Both the position numbers and the translations under genes were made by a program. From contig KV918863.1 of NCBI GenBank assembly GCA_002049455.2, positions 164,966 through 228,965 on the forward strand: a stretch of 64,000 nt of DNA, read 5' to 3'. Source of the stretch: Porphyra umbilicalis. Taxonomy: Eukaryota > Rhodophyta > Bangiophyceae > Bangiales > Bangiaceae. The notes under the pieces are model-generated. The model was not told the origin of the DNA. It saw only the letters and a program-made list of their open reading frames with translations, and made no database searches. Position 1 is the first letter of the stretch. Every line of letters starts with the position of its first letter. Positions 9,143 through 19,050 of the stretch are shown here, one piece after another.

Positions 9143-10014
9143 ACCCCCTCGGGGGGGGCGGCGGTTGGCGGCGGACTGGCGGTGTCGGCGGCCCGGAACG
9201 GCTTCGGGTCGATTGGGCGGTTCACGGCGAAGTCGGGGGCTGGGCTGTATCAGTACAGCCCTCCTCGGAATCGGGATCCGATTGTCGGCGGGCTGTACTG
9301 ATACAGCCCGAGTCGGATTCGTGCCGAAATTCGTCGATCAAGTCGACGTTTCGCCCATCAAGTCGGGGGCGGCCGGTCGAATCGATGTCTACCGAACGTT
9401 TCGTCGGACGATCCGATCAACATTGGACGACCGCGTCAATTCGATTTTCGGCTGGGCGGTAGCCGTTACGGCTGTACTGATACAGCTCCAGGCCCTTGCA
9501 TCGCTACGAAGGCAGCGGCTTGCGTCGCCTTTACGCCGACTGGGTGGCCTGCGGCGGTCGGGCGGTCGGCTAAGGGTTTCTCCGATGCTGTCCGCGTCGA
9601 CCGAGGCGGACTTGGCGGACATCGTTTTTTTTTTTGTTTTAAGTGGCGGGGGGAGGGCTGTACTGATACAGCCCAGCTTCATGCGTCTCTACCAAGTCGG
9701 CAGTTTGCGTCGACTTTGCGGCGGTTGGGCGGCTTGCGGCGGCCTGGCGGTCGGCTGGCGGGTGCTCTGATGCTGTCCGAGTCGGCGGTTGTCGACTTGG
9801 CGGTGGGCGGTTTTTTGGCCCACATCGCGTTTTGCGGCCAAGTCGGGGAGGGGGGGTTCTGTATCAGTACAGCCCAAAACTGATATGGCTTTCCGAGGAG
9901 GGCTGTACTGCTACAGCCCGGGCCCGAGCAGCGGCGATCGGGAAGCCAAATCAAGCTGTAAGCCGGAAGCCGGGCTACCTTGCATCCGGACTCCGGAACC
10001 GTCACAATGTAATT
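9143..10014. other. Copia 3' non-coding region
   Basis: About 870 bp between the pol stop and the polypurine tract, much longer than is usual in Copia elements. It contains no convincing ORF. It contains GTCGGCGG-rich, loosely repeated segments of about 190-200 bp, a poly(T) run near 9625, and the palindrome array described separately. Confidence 0.8.
9242..9919. repeat. Six copies of the 20-bp palindrome GGGCTGTACTGATACAGCCC
   Basis: Copies are at 9242-9261, 9290-9309, about 9469-9488, 9655-9674, 9856-9875 and 9900-9919. Each is an inverted repeat of GGGCTGTA arms around a short centre. Copies 1 and 5 read TATCAGTA and the others TACTGATA (copy 6 TACTGCTA). Mismatches occur in the arms of copies 3 and 5. 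Each could form a short RNA hairpin or bind a dimeric protein. The array lies wholly inside the Copia and is not repeated elsewhere in the window that I can see. Confidence 0.9.
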
Positions 10015-10022
10015 GGGGGGAG
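10015..10022 (+). other. Copia polypurine tract
   Basis: GGGGGGAG directly abuts the 3' LTR start at 10023. Position and composition are those expected of the plus-strand primer. Confidence 0.85.
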
Positions 10023-10365
10023 TGTTGAGCATGGCTCAGCAATTCCATTTGTCTATACTTACCCGGTTGAGCATTGGGACTCAGTTTTGGGTATTTACCT
10101 ATGCACTTGTTGTATGTTTTGTACTTGTGTGTACTTGATTTGTTGGTCTCGTAGTGGGCACTCTCTGCTGGGGTGAGCTCGGGGGGGGGACTTGTGTGGG
10201 GAGGTGCATGCCCCGTTCTGGGAGGTGCGCCGCGGCCCGCGCGCACTGAGAACTGAGGCACGTGGGTGTGCTCCGAGAGCGGGCTGCCCGACGACCTGTC
10301 CTGGGGCCGCCTGGGGTACATTAGGTGGCTGGACACGGCCCAGGACCTCTGCCATAGTAAAATAA
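10023..10365 (+). repeat. Copia 3' LTR, first part
   Basis: Identical by eye to 4430-4772. It stops at ...AAAATAA where the Harbinger-like element is inserted. Confidence 0.96.
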
Positions 10366-10393
10366 GAGCATTCCCACCAATGTCGGGCCAACG
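10366..10393. repeat. Left terminal inverted repeat of the Harbinger-like element
   Basis: 28 bases perfectly complementary to 15446-15473. The first base after it differs (G against C). Confidence 0.93.
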
Positions 10394-11361
10394 GTCTGAA
10401 ACGGTGAAATGAAACCGCTACGTGTGGCCCTGCGAGTGGTCAGTTGCCAACGAGCCAACGCGTTGCCAACGGGCAATGTAATGGGTGAAATAGGGTGGGC
10501 TACCTTTCGAAGATCTGCGCGCCGTTGGCCTCGGCGTTGTTGGCCGCAGTGGGTGGTTGCCAACGAAGGACACGTATCAGCGTCGTCGCAAGTATCGAAA
10601 TGAAGAGGCGTCCGTCGAATACGTGCCGAACATGTCACGGAAAGCGTGCGAACGGAGCCCAAAGCGCTCAAATCAACGCAATCTAGCGGGACACGTGGAC
10701 ACCTTTCGGTACCAATATGGATTGAATCCGCACGAGTGCGTGACGTGTGTTGCGGTCGCACCTTGTCAGGTTGTGCAAGGTCTTCGAGGCTGAGTCATGC
10801 CGGTCGAACGGTCACGTGCCGCCAGGGCGGGCTGCCGATTGCGCAAACGAGTGGCCCAAGAGCTGTTTACGTGTCCCTCTCTACTGTGTGCATCCCACCT
10901 TACGCTGACCAGGGCGGCTTCAGAGGAGCTGGCACGCCCAGTCTCAGGGCTGTGCTGTCCCAAAAAGGCCAAGGCTGTGCCAGAACGGGTCAATAGAGGG
11001 CAGTGACCGACATCTACGCACTTCTGAGTGCGTGTTTGTACACTTGAGGGGCAGGCCCATGCTACTGATAGCACTGCAGGCAGTTGTGAGCGTGGAAGCG
11101 TTGACAGCTCAGAAGGCAGGCTGACTGCAGAACCGTGCACTGGCTCCCTAAGGCATGAACGTTGAAGCAGGCTTTCACAATCCCACCTCCAGCCCAACCT
11201 CGGCCGCACTTCCAACAACGCCACTACCCCACACCCGGCCCCCCACCCCCGACCCACCCCGAACCCTTTTGACCCTGCCCCCACGTCCACCCGCGCACCC
11301 CCACCAAGCTGCAGCAGCAACACGCGCTCGTCAGCAAACGATGCGCGCACCCTCCCCCCTA

Positions 11362-11613
11362 GTGTCTATTCCCCTGAGGGGATCATTTGATCCTCTGAGG
11401 ATCAATTGATCCTCATATGAGGCACCTCAAAAAAGAACCTTCCTGACGTCCGTTCTGTTTTTTTTCGATACAGGCGAACGCAGCGTGCCCGTCTTACCCG
11501 TCGGACTGTTCAAGGGCACCTGAGGGCACAAAAACGTGCACGGCAAGGAAGAAAGATTCCTTTTTTTCGCGTAAGTAGGATCAATTGATCCTCAAGATCA
11601 GGGGAATAGACAC
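11362..11613. mobile_element. 252-bp MITE, TA-flanked (Tc1/mariner-like)
   Basis: Ends are inverted repeats GTGTCTATTCCCCTGA and TCAGGGGAATAGACAC, with TA on each side (11360-11361 and 11614-11615); because of the sequence context the duplication could also be read as CTAG. Inside are palindromes such as GGATCAATTGATCC near both ends and one poly(T) run near 11460. No coding capacity. It is the innermost layer of the nest. Confidence 0.8.
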
Positions 11614-12189
11614 TAGCCTGCCTGCGCCGCCCGCCGACTCGGCCCGCGCGACCCTCCCCCCAGGTTTCTCACTCTCTCAGAAGCAGCGCAGAAACAACCC
11701 GGAGGCCGGGGCACCGCCCAGAGCTCCAGACAGGGGGCGGCGGACCCCTGCGCACGGTGGACAGCACCGGGCGATGGCCACCTCCAGCGGGCGCGACCAC
11801 AGAGGCACGCGGGCGTGGTTACTCTTGGCGACATTACCACTTCAGCTCACGGCGGCCACCAGCACGCGCCCCTCGGTCGCCGCCGGCCTTGTGTCCTCTG
11901 TGCTACAACTCTCGCTGTAGCGCACTTGCTGTGTGCGGTATTGCTGTTGCATGAAAATTTACAGACCTTGATAGCAAAACGCCCAAAGCAGAACATTGTT
12001 TGAGTGGTTCTCTGCCGGTTTCCGGCCATGTCATTGGCCAAGACAGCTGTTCTGGCGCAATTGTTATTGTTCGTATGGGAAAATATTCTAAAGTGAGCAA
12101 CTCCACCGCACAAGCTCGAGTTGTGCTGTGAGATTTTCAAAAATACCATAATTGCGGGGGGGCTGCCACCGTACGTTGACTCCAAAGAT

Positions 12190-14880
12190 GCTACAGCGGC
12201 AGCCACCTCACAGAGTAGGAGCCTGGATGGGACAGCCGTGGGGAGGGCGGGGGCGGGCGCGAACGGCGGCGCTGGCGGCGGGTTTGGTGGGACACGTCGG
12301 TGGGGATAGCGGGTGCGGCGGAAGACGGCAGCGGGGGACGCAGCGCGGGCGCCCTTTGCGGCGGAGGGGGTTGCGAGGGACGGCGGCGGGGGTGATGGGC
12401 CTGCGGAGGACGGCTGCGAGAGCTGAGGGGCCGCGGGCAACAGACGACGGTGGGGGCGGTGGCGGGCGCCGCGGCCGACGGCGGCTGCGGTGGAGAGGGC
12501 CGCTGCGGCGAGGGCGGCGGCCTAACCTGGCGGGCGCGGCATTGGCGGCGGGCGGGGTGGCGGAGGACGGCGGCGGCGGCGGTGGCGGCTGGTGGTGCGA
12601 CAGCGGAGGCGGGGGCTTGGGGGGCGGCGGACGATGCGGTGGGCTGGCGTGATGAGCTGCGGCGGTTGCTGGTGGCGGCTGGGATGGAGGCGGTGGCGGC
12701 AGGGGGGGGGGGTGCGGCACACGGCAGATTCGGGGGTGGCAAGGGCGGCGGCGGGCGACGTCAAGGGCTAGGGCGGCGAGGGTGGTGGCCGGCGACGGCG
12801 GCCGAGGCCGCAGGGGCGGGGGCGGCTGCCGGCAGTGGCGGTGGAGGCGACGGAGGTGGTGGTACGCAGTGGCGGTGGGGGCGGCGATGGCGTCGGCGGC
12901 GGTTAACGTCGGCACGGGGGGCGGCGACGGCAGGGGCGGCTGACGGTGGCGGCGTGGGACGTGGACGGCGCCGGCCTGGACAGGGGCGGCGTCGGGGGCT
13001 GCTGTCGCCTGGGGCGGCGACGGCGGGGGCGGCTGTCAGCGGTGGCGGGCGCGGCGGCGACGGGCGGGGCGGCGGTGGGGCCGCGGCAGGCGACGGCAGT
13101 TCGGACAGCGGCGGATGGGAGGGCGGGGGCCGCTGTGGCGGAGGTGGCGGTGGTGTCCGCCGTCGGCGGCGACGGCGGCGCTGGTGGGACCGGCCGACGC
13201 CGGCGGTGGTGGCGGGGGCGCGGGGGTAGCAGCAGCGGCTCTCAGCGATGGCGGTGGCGGTGGTGGGGAGGGCGGGGGCGGCGATCGGCCGCGGCGGCTG
13301 CGAGGGCGCGGGCAGGGTCGGCGGTCAAAAGCGCCTGTGGCGGCGGGGGCCGCGGTAGTCGGCGGGTGCGGGGCGGGAGCCGGCGGTCGGCGGCGGCTGT
13401 GGCGGTGGCGGTCGCTGTCGGCGGCAAGTACGGGGGCGTGGGAGGGGAGGGCGATCGGCCCGGTCGGTGGCGAGAGCGGCTACGGAGCGGGCATCGGTCG
13501 GCGGCTGCGGCCGGCGCGGGCGGACGACGACGACAGCGACTGGGTCGGACGGCAACGACGGGGACGGGGGCGGGGGAGAGGTTAGTGGTCGACGGGGCCG
13601 GCGGTCGGCGGGAGTGGTGGCGGCGGAAGTCGGCGGCGGCGGGGTGGGCGGCGACAGCGGGGGCGGAGGTCGGAGCCGGCGGCGGGTAGGGCGAGCGGCG
13701 ACGGTCGGGACGGGGGCGTCGGCGGTCGGCGGCGGCGGGGGCGGTGGCGGGCGCGGCGATGGTGGGGGCGGCCGTCGCCAACCGCAGGGACTGGGGCGGT
13801 GGCGCGGAAGGCGGTCGGCCGAAGCGGCGGTCGGCGGGGGCGGCGGCGGCGGTGGTCGGCGGCGGCAGGGGGTGCAGCGACGGCGGGGGCAGCGGTAGGG
13901 GCGGCAGTGGGGGGGCCGGATGAAGACGCCGGCACCGGTCGCGGCGGCGCCGGCGGTCGACAGCGGCGGGGGCGGGGACGGCGGCGGCGGTAGGGGCGGC
14001 GGCAGCTGGCGGCATGGGCATGGGAGGCGGCGGCGGCCGACGATAGCGGCGGCATCAGGTTCAGCGGGGGCGGCGGCCGCGGATACCGGCGGTGGCGGCC
14101 GACGGAGGCGGGGGCGGCGGGGGAGGGGCAGGCGGTGGCCGGCGGCGGCGGCGGCGAGGGCGGCGGTGGTGGCGGCTGCGGACGACGGCGGCGGGGGGGA
14201 CGGAGCCAGCGGGGGTGGCGGTCGGACGCGGTCGCGCGGGGGGCGGGGACGGCGGGGCCGGCGGTCGGAGGTGGCAGCGGGGGGGGCGTGCAGCGACGGT
14301 CAGGACGGGGGCGGCGGCGGTCGGCGGCGGCGGCGGGGGCGGCGACGGCGGGGGCGACGGTCGCCAACGGGGGGGACGGGGGCGAGGGCGGGGATGGCAG
14401 TCGGCCGAAGCGGCGGTCAGCTGGGGCGGCGGCGGCGGCGGTCGGCGGCGGCAGGACAGGCAGCGAAGGAGGGGGCGGCGGTGAGGGCGGCGGTGGTGGC
14501 GGCTGCGGACAGCGGCGGGGGAGGTGGGGGCGGTGGCCGACGTCGGCGGCGGAGGGGGCGGCGGCGGTCTCGGGGGCGGCGAGGCCGGCGACGATCGACA
14601 GCCGCGGGGGCGGCGGCAGCCGGTGGGGAAGCGCCCGACGGCGGTGGGGGCGGCGAGGACGGCAGGGGTTGCGGTGGGTGGGGCGGGGGCGGCGGTCGTG
14701 GGCGTGCGGGGGTCGCTGGTGTGGCGCCGGCGGTGGTGAGGGCGGCCGTGGGCACTGCCGTGGGCCACCGCCACTGCCATTCGGTGCCAGGGGGGGAGGG
14801 CGCGCATCAGCGCTGGCCACGGCCGCCACGCGGGCACGCGTGGCGGCCTGAGCGGCCGCGCCGCAGCCAGAGGAGCGCCT
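12190..14880. repeat. 2.7 kb strand-asymmetric (GGCGGN)n-rich core of the Harbinger-like element
   Basis: The plus strand is almost entirely GGC, GGCGGT, GGGGGCG and similar triplets with a very strong G-over-C skew. A higher-order repeat is visible: TCGGCCGAAGCGGCGGTC at about 13,815 recurs at about 14,401, roughly 586 bp apart, in matching surroundings. All six frames are therefore open over long distances and give Gly/Arg/Ala or Pro/Arg polymers, which I do not call genes. Long G runs on one strand predict G-quadruplexes. Confidence 0.85.
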
Positions 14881-15445
14881 GACGCGGGGCCGCTCGGTGC
14901 AGCCCCGCCTCGTGTGCCCCCTCATTAGCGCCGATCCTCTTGTTTTCCCAGTGTCAGTGTCAACGCGCCGCGTGTCTGATGGGCCCGAAACAACGTTCGG
15001 CCACTCGCCACCGCATGATTGATACGTGACACGCTCCAACGATCGGGACCATCGGGCCGAGCTGACACGCAGCCGTCCAGTTCCGAGAGGTACCAGATTC
15101 CATCCGTGGGTAGCTGTCGAAATAAAAGTATGATAAATCGGACAATCTGAGGCCAATATGAAGTGCCACATGTCACGCATTTAACCCCGTGAAACTGCGA
15201 TGGACCAATCAGAGCACAGGACCCGTTGGCCCCAGGGCCAACGAGTTGCCAACGGAGGCTCCGTTGGCAACTCGTTGGCCCCGGGGCCAACGGCTCGGAC
15301 CCCGAATCGGACGCAAGTACATTTGCGTTTTAACTCGGTTGACCTCGGTTGGCACCGCCGGGTGCACGTTCGACATTGATACCCGCCCCGAGAACGGGCC
15401 AACGGCGAATTTGAGACACGTTTCTGCAACGTGTGCCCAATATGG
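14881..15445. repeat. Subterminal region of the Harbinger-like element with GTTGGC/GCCAAC palindromes
   Basis: At 15219-15293 the motifs CGTTGGCCCC, GGGCCAACG, GTTGCCAACGG and CCGTTGGCAAC alternate in both orientations and can fold into a hairpin. The same motifs occur near the left end (about 10385-10575). Subterminal repeats of this kind are common transposase-binding sites. The rest of the stretch has no gene I recognise. Confidence 0.7.
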
Positions 15446-15473
15446 CGTTGGCCCGACATTGGTGGGAATGCTC
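15446..15473. repeat. Right terminal inverted repeat of the Harbinger-like element
   Basis: Perfect inverted copy of 10366-10393, followed by the TAA duplication. Confidence 0.93.
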
Positions 15474-15476
15474 TAA

Positions 15477-15505
15477 CGCACCCACTTGACCACACCGACT
15501 TCACA
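15477..15505 (+). repeat. Copia 3' LTR, second part
   Basis: The last 29 bases of the LTR (CGCACCCACTTGACC... to TTCACA) resume after the transposon and match 4773-4801 exactly. GCGCT follows at once as the Copia duplication. Confidence 0.95.
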
Positions 15506-15510
15506 GCGCT

Positions 15511-15711
15511 TAGTTCGACGGCTTTCGGTCGTCTTCCGCCGTAGAATAAAGCCGTGGGCTTGTCCTTAGTACCACTTAGCATCCGCGGCCTGTTGTGGCC
15601 CCGCCACGTCTTGGCATAGTCCCCCTCCCCCCACGACGGCCCCAAGGCATCAAACCCCAGAAAAACCCACCCCCCCCCCACCGCGCCCGGCCGCCGCGCC
15701 GACCCAAGGGG
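15511..15711 (+). terminator. Convergent intergenic region of the Gypsy with a poly(A) signal for the antisense ORF
   Basis: AATAAA at 15545-15550 on the plus strand. With the Copia and its duplication removed, it falls about 67 nt downstream of the stop of the antisense ORF at 4397. The remainder, to the pol stop at 15712, is C-rich and non-coding. Confidence 0.55.
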
Positions 15712-18700
15712 TCAGGCACGGATGGCCGGGGGCGGCGCGGCGGCGCCGCCCGAGGCGGCGCCGCCGTCGGGAGCCGAGGCTTGCGGTGCCACCGGCGGCG
15801 GGTCGGCGGACGTGTGGGGCAGCCCCAGGAGCGCGGCGCGGCGCAGGTAGACGCGCAGCGTCTCGTGAGGGGCGTCCGCGGCGTCCATCCAGGTGGGCTG
15901 CGGGTATCCGGTCCAGTAGACCTGGACCCGGAGGGTGCCGTCGGGCAGCGTCGCGTGGTCCGCGATGCGGTCCACGGCATACCGCTGGCCGTCGGCCTCC
16001 GCCCCGTGGAAGGAGCGCGCTGCCCGCAACGCGGGGTGTTGGGCAGGGGATTCCGCGGCCGTGCCCGAGGCGCGGACGACGTGCGCCACGTTCTCCCGTC
16101 GGTGCTCCCCGTCCACGTCCAGGAGGACCGTCGGGCCGTCCGTGGAAACCACGCGATACGGTCCGCGGGCGACGTGCGTCAGTTTGCCGCCGGCGCCCTC
16201 CTCCTTGGCGTGGTCACGCAGCCACGCGCAGCCCCCCACGGTGAGCTTCTCCGCGCGCAGCGCGAGGCGCTTGTCGTGGTCGCGCTTGTAGCGCCCCTGC
16301 GTGGCCTTGAGCGTTGCCCGCATCTGCGGGACGAGCTGAACGAGGCGGGTCAGCAGGGAGGCTTGGGCGCGCTTCTCGGCGGCGGTGCCGCGTTGCGCCG
16401 TGATGGGGTACGCCCCGGACTTGGGGATGTTCTTGAAAGCCCAGCTGGATACCCCCATGGGGTTGACCAGTTCCAGCGGGGCAACCTCGGTGCAACGGTG
16501 GGGGCGGCTGTTGTACGCCAGCGTCAGGGCCCCAAGGAGTTGGTCCCAGGACCGCGGATGCTCCGCCACGTAGTGGTTTAGGATCGTATGCATCGTGCGG
16601 TTGAACCGCTCCGTCTGCCCGTTCGTCTGCGGGTGTGACGGTGACGTCACCTTAGGCTCGATGGAGAGCAGGTTGCAAACCTGGCCCCAGAAGTGGCTGG
16701 TGAACTGGGGTCCCCCGTCCGAGAGCAGCCGGTCCGGCGGACCATAAGCGCCCACCCAGTAGTCCAGGACGGCCGAGGCGCAGTCCACCGCCGACGTACC
16801 GTCCATCGGGACGGCGCGCACCAGCTTGGTGAACCGATCGGTGATGACCAGGATGAATCGATGGCCGGCGGCCGTTCGGTCGAGGGGCCCGTAGAGGTCC
16901 ACAGCAATGTCCTGGAAGGGCATGGTGGCGGGAAACAGGGTTAGGAGCGAGCGCCGTGCCAGAGGGCGCACGCGCTGCCGGGCACAGCTGTTGCATTTCC
17001 TAACGAAGGAGACGACGTCGGCCGCCATCCCCACCCAGTAGTAGTACCGCCGCATCGCCGCATACATGCGGGATTCCCCGGGGTGCCCGGCGAGGGTCGC
17101 GTCGTGCTCCAGGTGGAGGACCTGCTCCTGCAAGGAGGTCGGGACCACCACCTGGTGGGCGCCATCGGGCGCCGCGCGTCGCCGGAGGACCCCATCGGGA
17201 TCCTCGAAGAACGGGATGCGCCGCCCGTCATTCAGGGCTTTCACGATCTCCTTGCAGTACCCGTCGTCGGCCTGGGCCGAGAGCACCGCGTCGCCGTTGA
17301 TGCCACGGACCGTTGGGCCGCCAACGTAGTTGGCGGCGTCGAGCCCCCGGACCGTGTTGGCTCGCACAGCGAAGACAGGGACCGCGTCGTCGAACGCGGT
17401 CTCATCGCTGGCCCCGGACTCCAGGCGGGAGATGCTGTCGGCCATGTAGTGTGTCATCCCCGGCTTGTAGGCGACGTCGAACTCCAACTCGCTGAGGCGA
17501 AGGCGCCAGCGCGCCAAGCGGGGATTCCCCGAACCCTCGATGTTGAGGATCCACCGTAGGCAGTCGTGGTCCGTGCGCACGAGGAAACGATCACCCTCGA
17601 GGTAGGGGCGGAGCTTGAGCGACGCCCAGGCGACTGCCAGGCACTCCCTCTCCGTGACCCCGTAGGGGAGCTCGTTCGTTGCCAGCCGCCGGCTGATGTA
17701 CGCGACTGGCTTGAGTTTCCCGTCGTCTTGCTCTGGCAGCAGGGCGGCGCCCACTTGCGTCCCGCAGTCATCTACGTCGAGGACGTACTTCCGCCCGCGC
17801 CGCGGGAGTGCGAGGACCGGCGGGGTCGTGAGGGCCTCCTTGAGCCGGTCGGACGCCTGCTGCTGCAATGGCGTGGCAGGGGGCACCAGGACAGGGGCCG
17901 TGGACCCCATGAGGTCCGTCAATGGCGCTGCCATCCTTGCGAAGTTCGGCACGAACCGGCGGAAGACGTTGCACATTCCCACGAAGCTCCGCACTTGCGT
18001 GCGGGTCGTGGGGAAGTGCGCCTCGCGCAAGGCGCGCGTGTGCGCGTCCATCACACCGAGCCGGCCCGGCTTGATTTCATGCCCGAGGTACTCCACGGTC
18101 TTTCGAAAGAACCGGCACTTGGGCAGGCGGAGTGTCACTCCCGCGTCGCGAAGCAGGCGCAGAACGCGGTCGACGTGGCCGACGTGCTCCTCCTCCGTCT
18201 TGGAGTACACGATGACATCGTCGAGGTAGATAAGGCAGCTTTGCCACTTCACCCCGGAGAGGATGATGTCCAGCGCCCGCTGGAACGTGGCCGGGGCGTT
18301 CGTTAGGCCGAACGGCATCCGTTTGTACTGGTACGCGCCCTCGTGGCACACGAAAGCCGTCTCCTCCCGATCTTCGGGTGCGATGGCAACCTGCCAGTAG
18401 CCGGCGTTGCAATCCAACGTCGAGAAGATGGTCGCCTCACCGAGGCTGTCGATGCATTCGTCCATCCGGGGCAGCGGGTACGAATCCTTCTTGGTGACGA
18501 CGTTCAGCAGTCGATAATCGACGCAGAAGCGGAGGGTGCCATCCTTCTTTGGGACGAGCACGACCGGGAAGCCCCATTCCGACGACGTCGGTTCGATGAC
18601 GTCCGCCTCCAGCTGCCGCTTGACCTCGGCCGTCTCGGCCTCCCGCGCCGTGTGCCCCGCACGGCGCGGTGCGAAGCGGACGGGCCGGGCGCCGGCGTTG

Positions 18701-19050
18701 AGGTCGATGCGGTGCTGGGTGGCTTTGATGACGCCGAGCGCCTGGCCCGTCCACATTGCCTTGTGCTGGTCCAGCATGCGGCGGATCCGGGTGTGCAGCG
18801 TCGGGTCGACGTCCGGCAGGTCCACGTCCTCCACTTGCGGGGGGGACGCCGGTGGCGCCGCGTCCGCCAGGGCGCTTTCTTCGCCTGGGTCCCGGGGTCG
18901 CGCGGGGGTCGCAGCCGCACCGCCTGAGGCCGTCGCTGGGTCCGGGCTCCGCCCCGGCGCGGGGTCGTCTCCGGTGCTTGACACTGCCGCCACGACGCCT
19001 TCGGCGGCCGTGGCCGGCGGGAACGCCGGGGCGGCCGGTGTACCGGGAGG
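15712..19050 (-). CDS. Gypsy Pol segment: reverse transcriptase, RNase H, integrase, chromodomain-like tail
   Basis: One long open frame. Reverse transcriptase has VPKKDGTLRFCVDYR, TLDCNAGYWQ, FGLTNAPATFQ and the catalytic YLDD at 18217-18228. RNase H of the Gypsy type follows (YVLDVDDCGTQVGAAL, TDHDCLRWI). Integrase has an H..H-C..C zinc site (HPGESRMYAAMRRYYY ... CNSCARQ near 16,980-17,100) and the DDE core (AVDLYGPLD, LLSDGGPQF, NGQTERFNRT). The C-terminus near 15,840-15,981 has YAVDRIADH and VYWTGYPQPTW, a chromodomain-like pattern that places the element among chromoviruses. The N-terminal limit is where this frame takes over from the protease frame, in a C5G4 run near 19,045; the open frame upstream of that is out of register and is not coding. 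Confidence 0.93.
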   Translation of the reverse strand, partial: PPGTPAAPAFPPATAAEGVVAAVSSTGDDPAPGRSPDPATASGGAAATPARPRDPGEESALADAAPPASPPQVEDVDLPDVDPTLHTRIRRMLDQHKAMWTGQALGVIKATQHRIDLNAGARPVRFAPRRAGHTAREAETAEVKRQLEADVIEPTSSEWGFPVVLVPKKDGTLRFCVDYRLLNVVTKKDSYPLPRMDECIDSLGEATIFSTLDCNAGYWQVAIAPEDREETAFVCHEGAYQYKRMPFGLTNAPATFQRALDIILSGVKWQSCLIYLDDVIVYSKTEEEHVGHVDRVLRLLRDAGVTLRLPKCRFFRKTVEYLGHEIKPGRLGVMDAHTRALREAHFPTTRTQVRSFVGMCNVFRRFVPNFARMAAPLTDLMGSTAPVLVPPATPLQQQASDRLKEALTTPPVLALPRRGRKYVLDVDDCGTQVGAALLPEQDDGKLKPVAYISRRLATNELPYGVTERECLAVAWASLKLRPYLEGDRFLVRTDHDCLRWILNIEGSGNPRLARWRLRLSELEFDVAYKPGMTHYMADSISRLESGASDETAFDDAVPVFAVRANTVRGLDAANYVGGPTVRGINGDAVLSAQADDGYCKEIVKALNDGRRIPFFEDPDGVLRRRAAPDGAHQVVVPTSLQEQVLHLEHDATLAGHPGESRMYAAMRRYYYWVGMAADVVSFVRKCNSCARQRVRPLARRSLLTLFPATMPFQDIAVDLYGPLDRTAAGHRFILVITDRFTKLVRAVPMDGTSAVDCASAVLDYWVGAYGPPDRLLSDGGPQFTSHFWGQVCNLLSIEPKVTSPSHPQTNGQTERFNRTMHTILNHYVAEHPRSWDQLLGALTLAYNSRPHRCTEVAPLELVNPMGVSSWAFKNIPKSGAYPITAQRGTAAEKRAQASLLTRLVQLVPQMRATLKATQGRYKRDHDKRLALRAEKLTVGGCAWLRDHAKEEGAGGKLTHVARGPYRVVSTDGPTVLLDVDGEHRRENVAHVVRASGTAAESPAQHPALRAARSFHGAEADGQRYAVDRIADHATLPDGTLRVQVYWTGYPQPTWMDAADAPHETLRVYLRRAALLGLPHTSADPPPVAPQASAPDGGAASGGAAAPPPAIRA

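Larger units (their letters stand above)
10366..15473. mobile_element. PIF/Harbinger-like DNA transposon, probably non-autonomous
   Basis: The ends carry perfect 28-bp terminal inverted repeats (10366-10393 and 15446-15473) starting GAGCATTCCCACCAATG, flanked by the 3-bp duplication TAA (10363-10365 and 15474-15476). TAA/TNA duplications and this type of end are typical of PIF/Harbinger. The repeats near both ends contain many TTGCCAACG, GGCCAACG and GTTGGCAAC motifs. I find no recognisable Harbinger transposase or Myb-like partner; long ORFs in the middle are low-complexity. It is therefore best read as a non-autonomous element mobilised in trans. Confidence 0.85.
4430..15505 (+). mobile_element. 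Ty1/Copia LTR retrotransposon, intact gag-pol, with a DNA transposon inside its 3' LTR
   Basis: Structure: 372-bp 5' LTR (4430-4801), PBS, leader, one continuous gag-pol ORF (4958-9142), an 880-bp non-coding tail with a palindrome array, a polypurine tract, and a 3' LTR split into 10023-10365 and 15477-15505. Without the inserted DNA transposon and one TAA copy the element is 5,965 bp. The two LTRs look identical over their whole length, and the ORF has no break, so this copy inserted recently and may be competent, apart from its interrupted 3' LTR. Confidence 0.97.

Noticed and set aside
10766..11350. 194-codon minus-strand ORF as a Harbinger transposase
   Set aside because: No DDE or helix-turn-helix motif; part of it is C-rich simple sequence.
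13582..15180. 532-codon minus-strand ORF and other long frames in 12,150-14,880
   Set aside because: Translations are Pro/Arg/Ala or Gly/Arg/Ala polymers in several frames at once, produced by GGC-rich satellite DNA.
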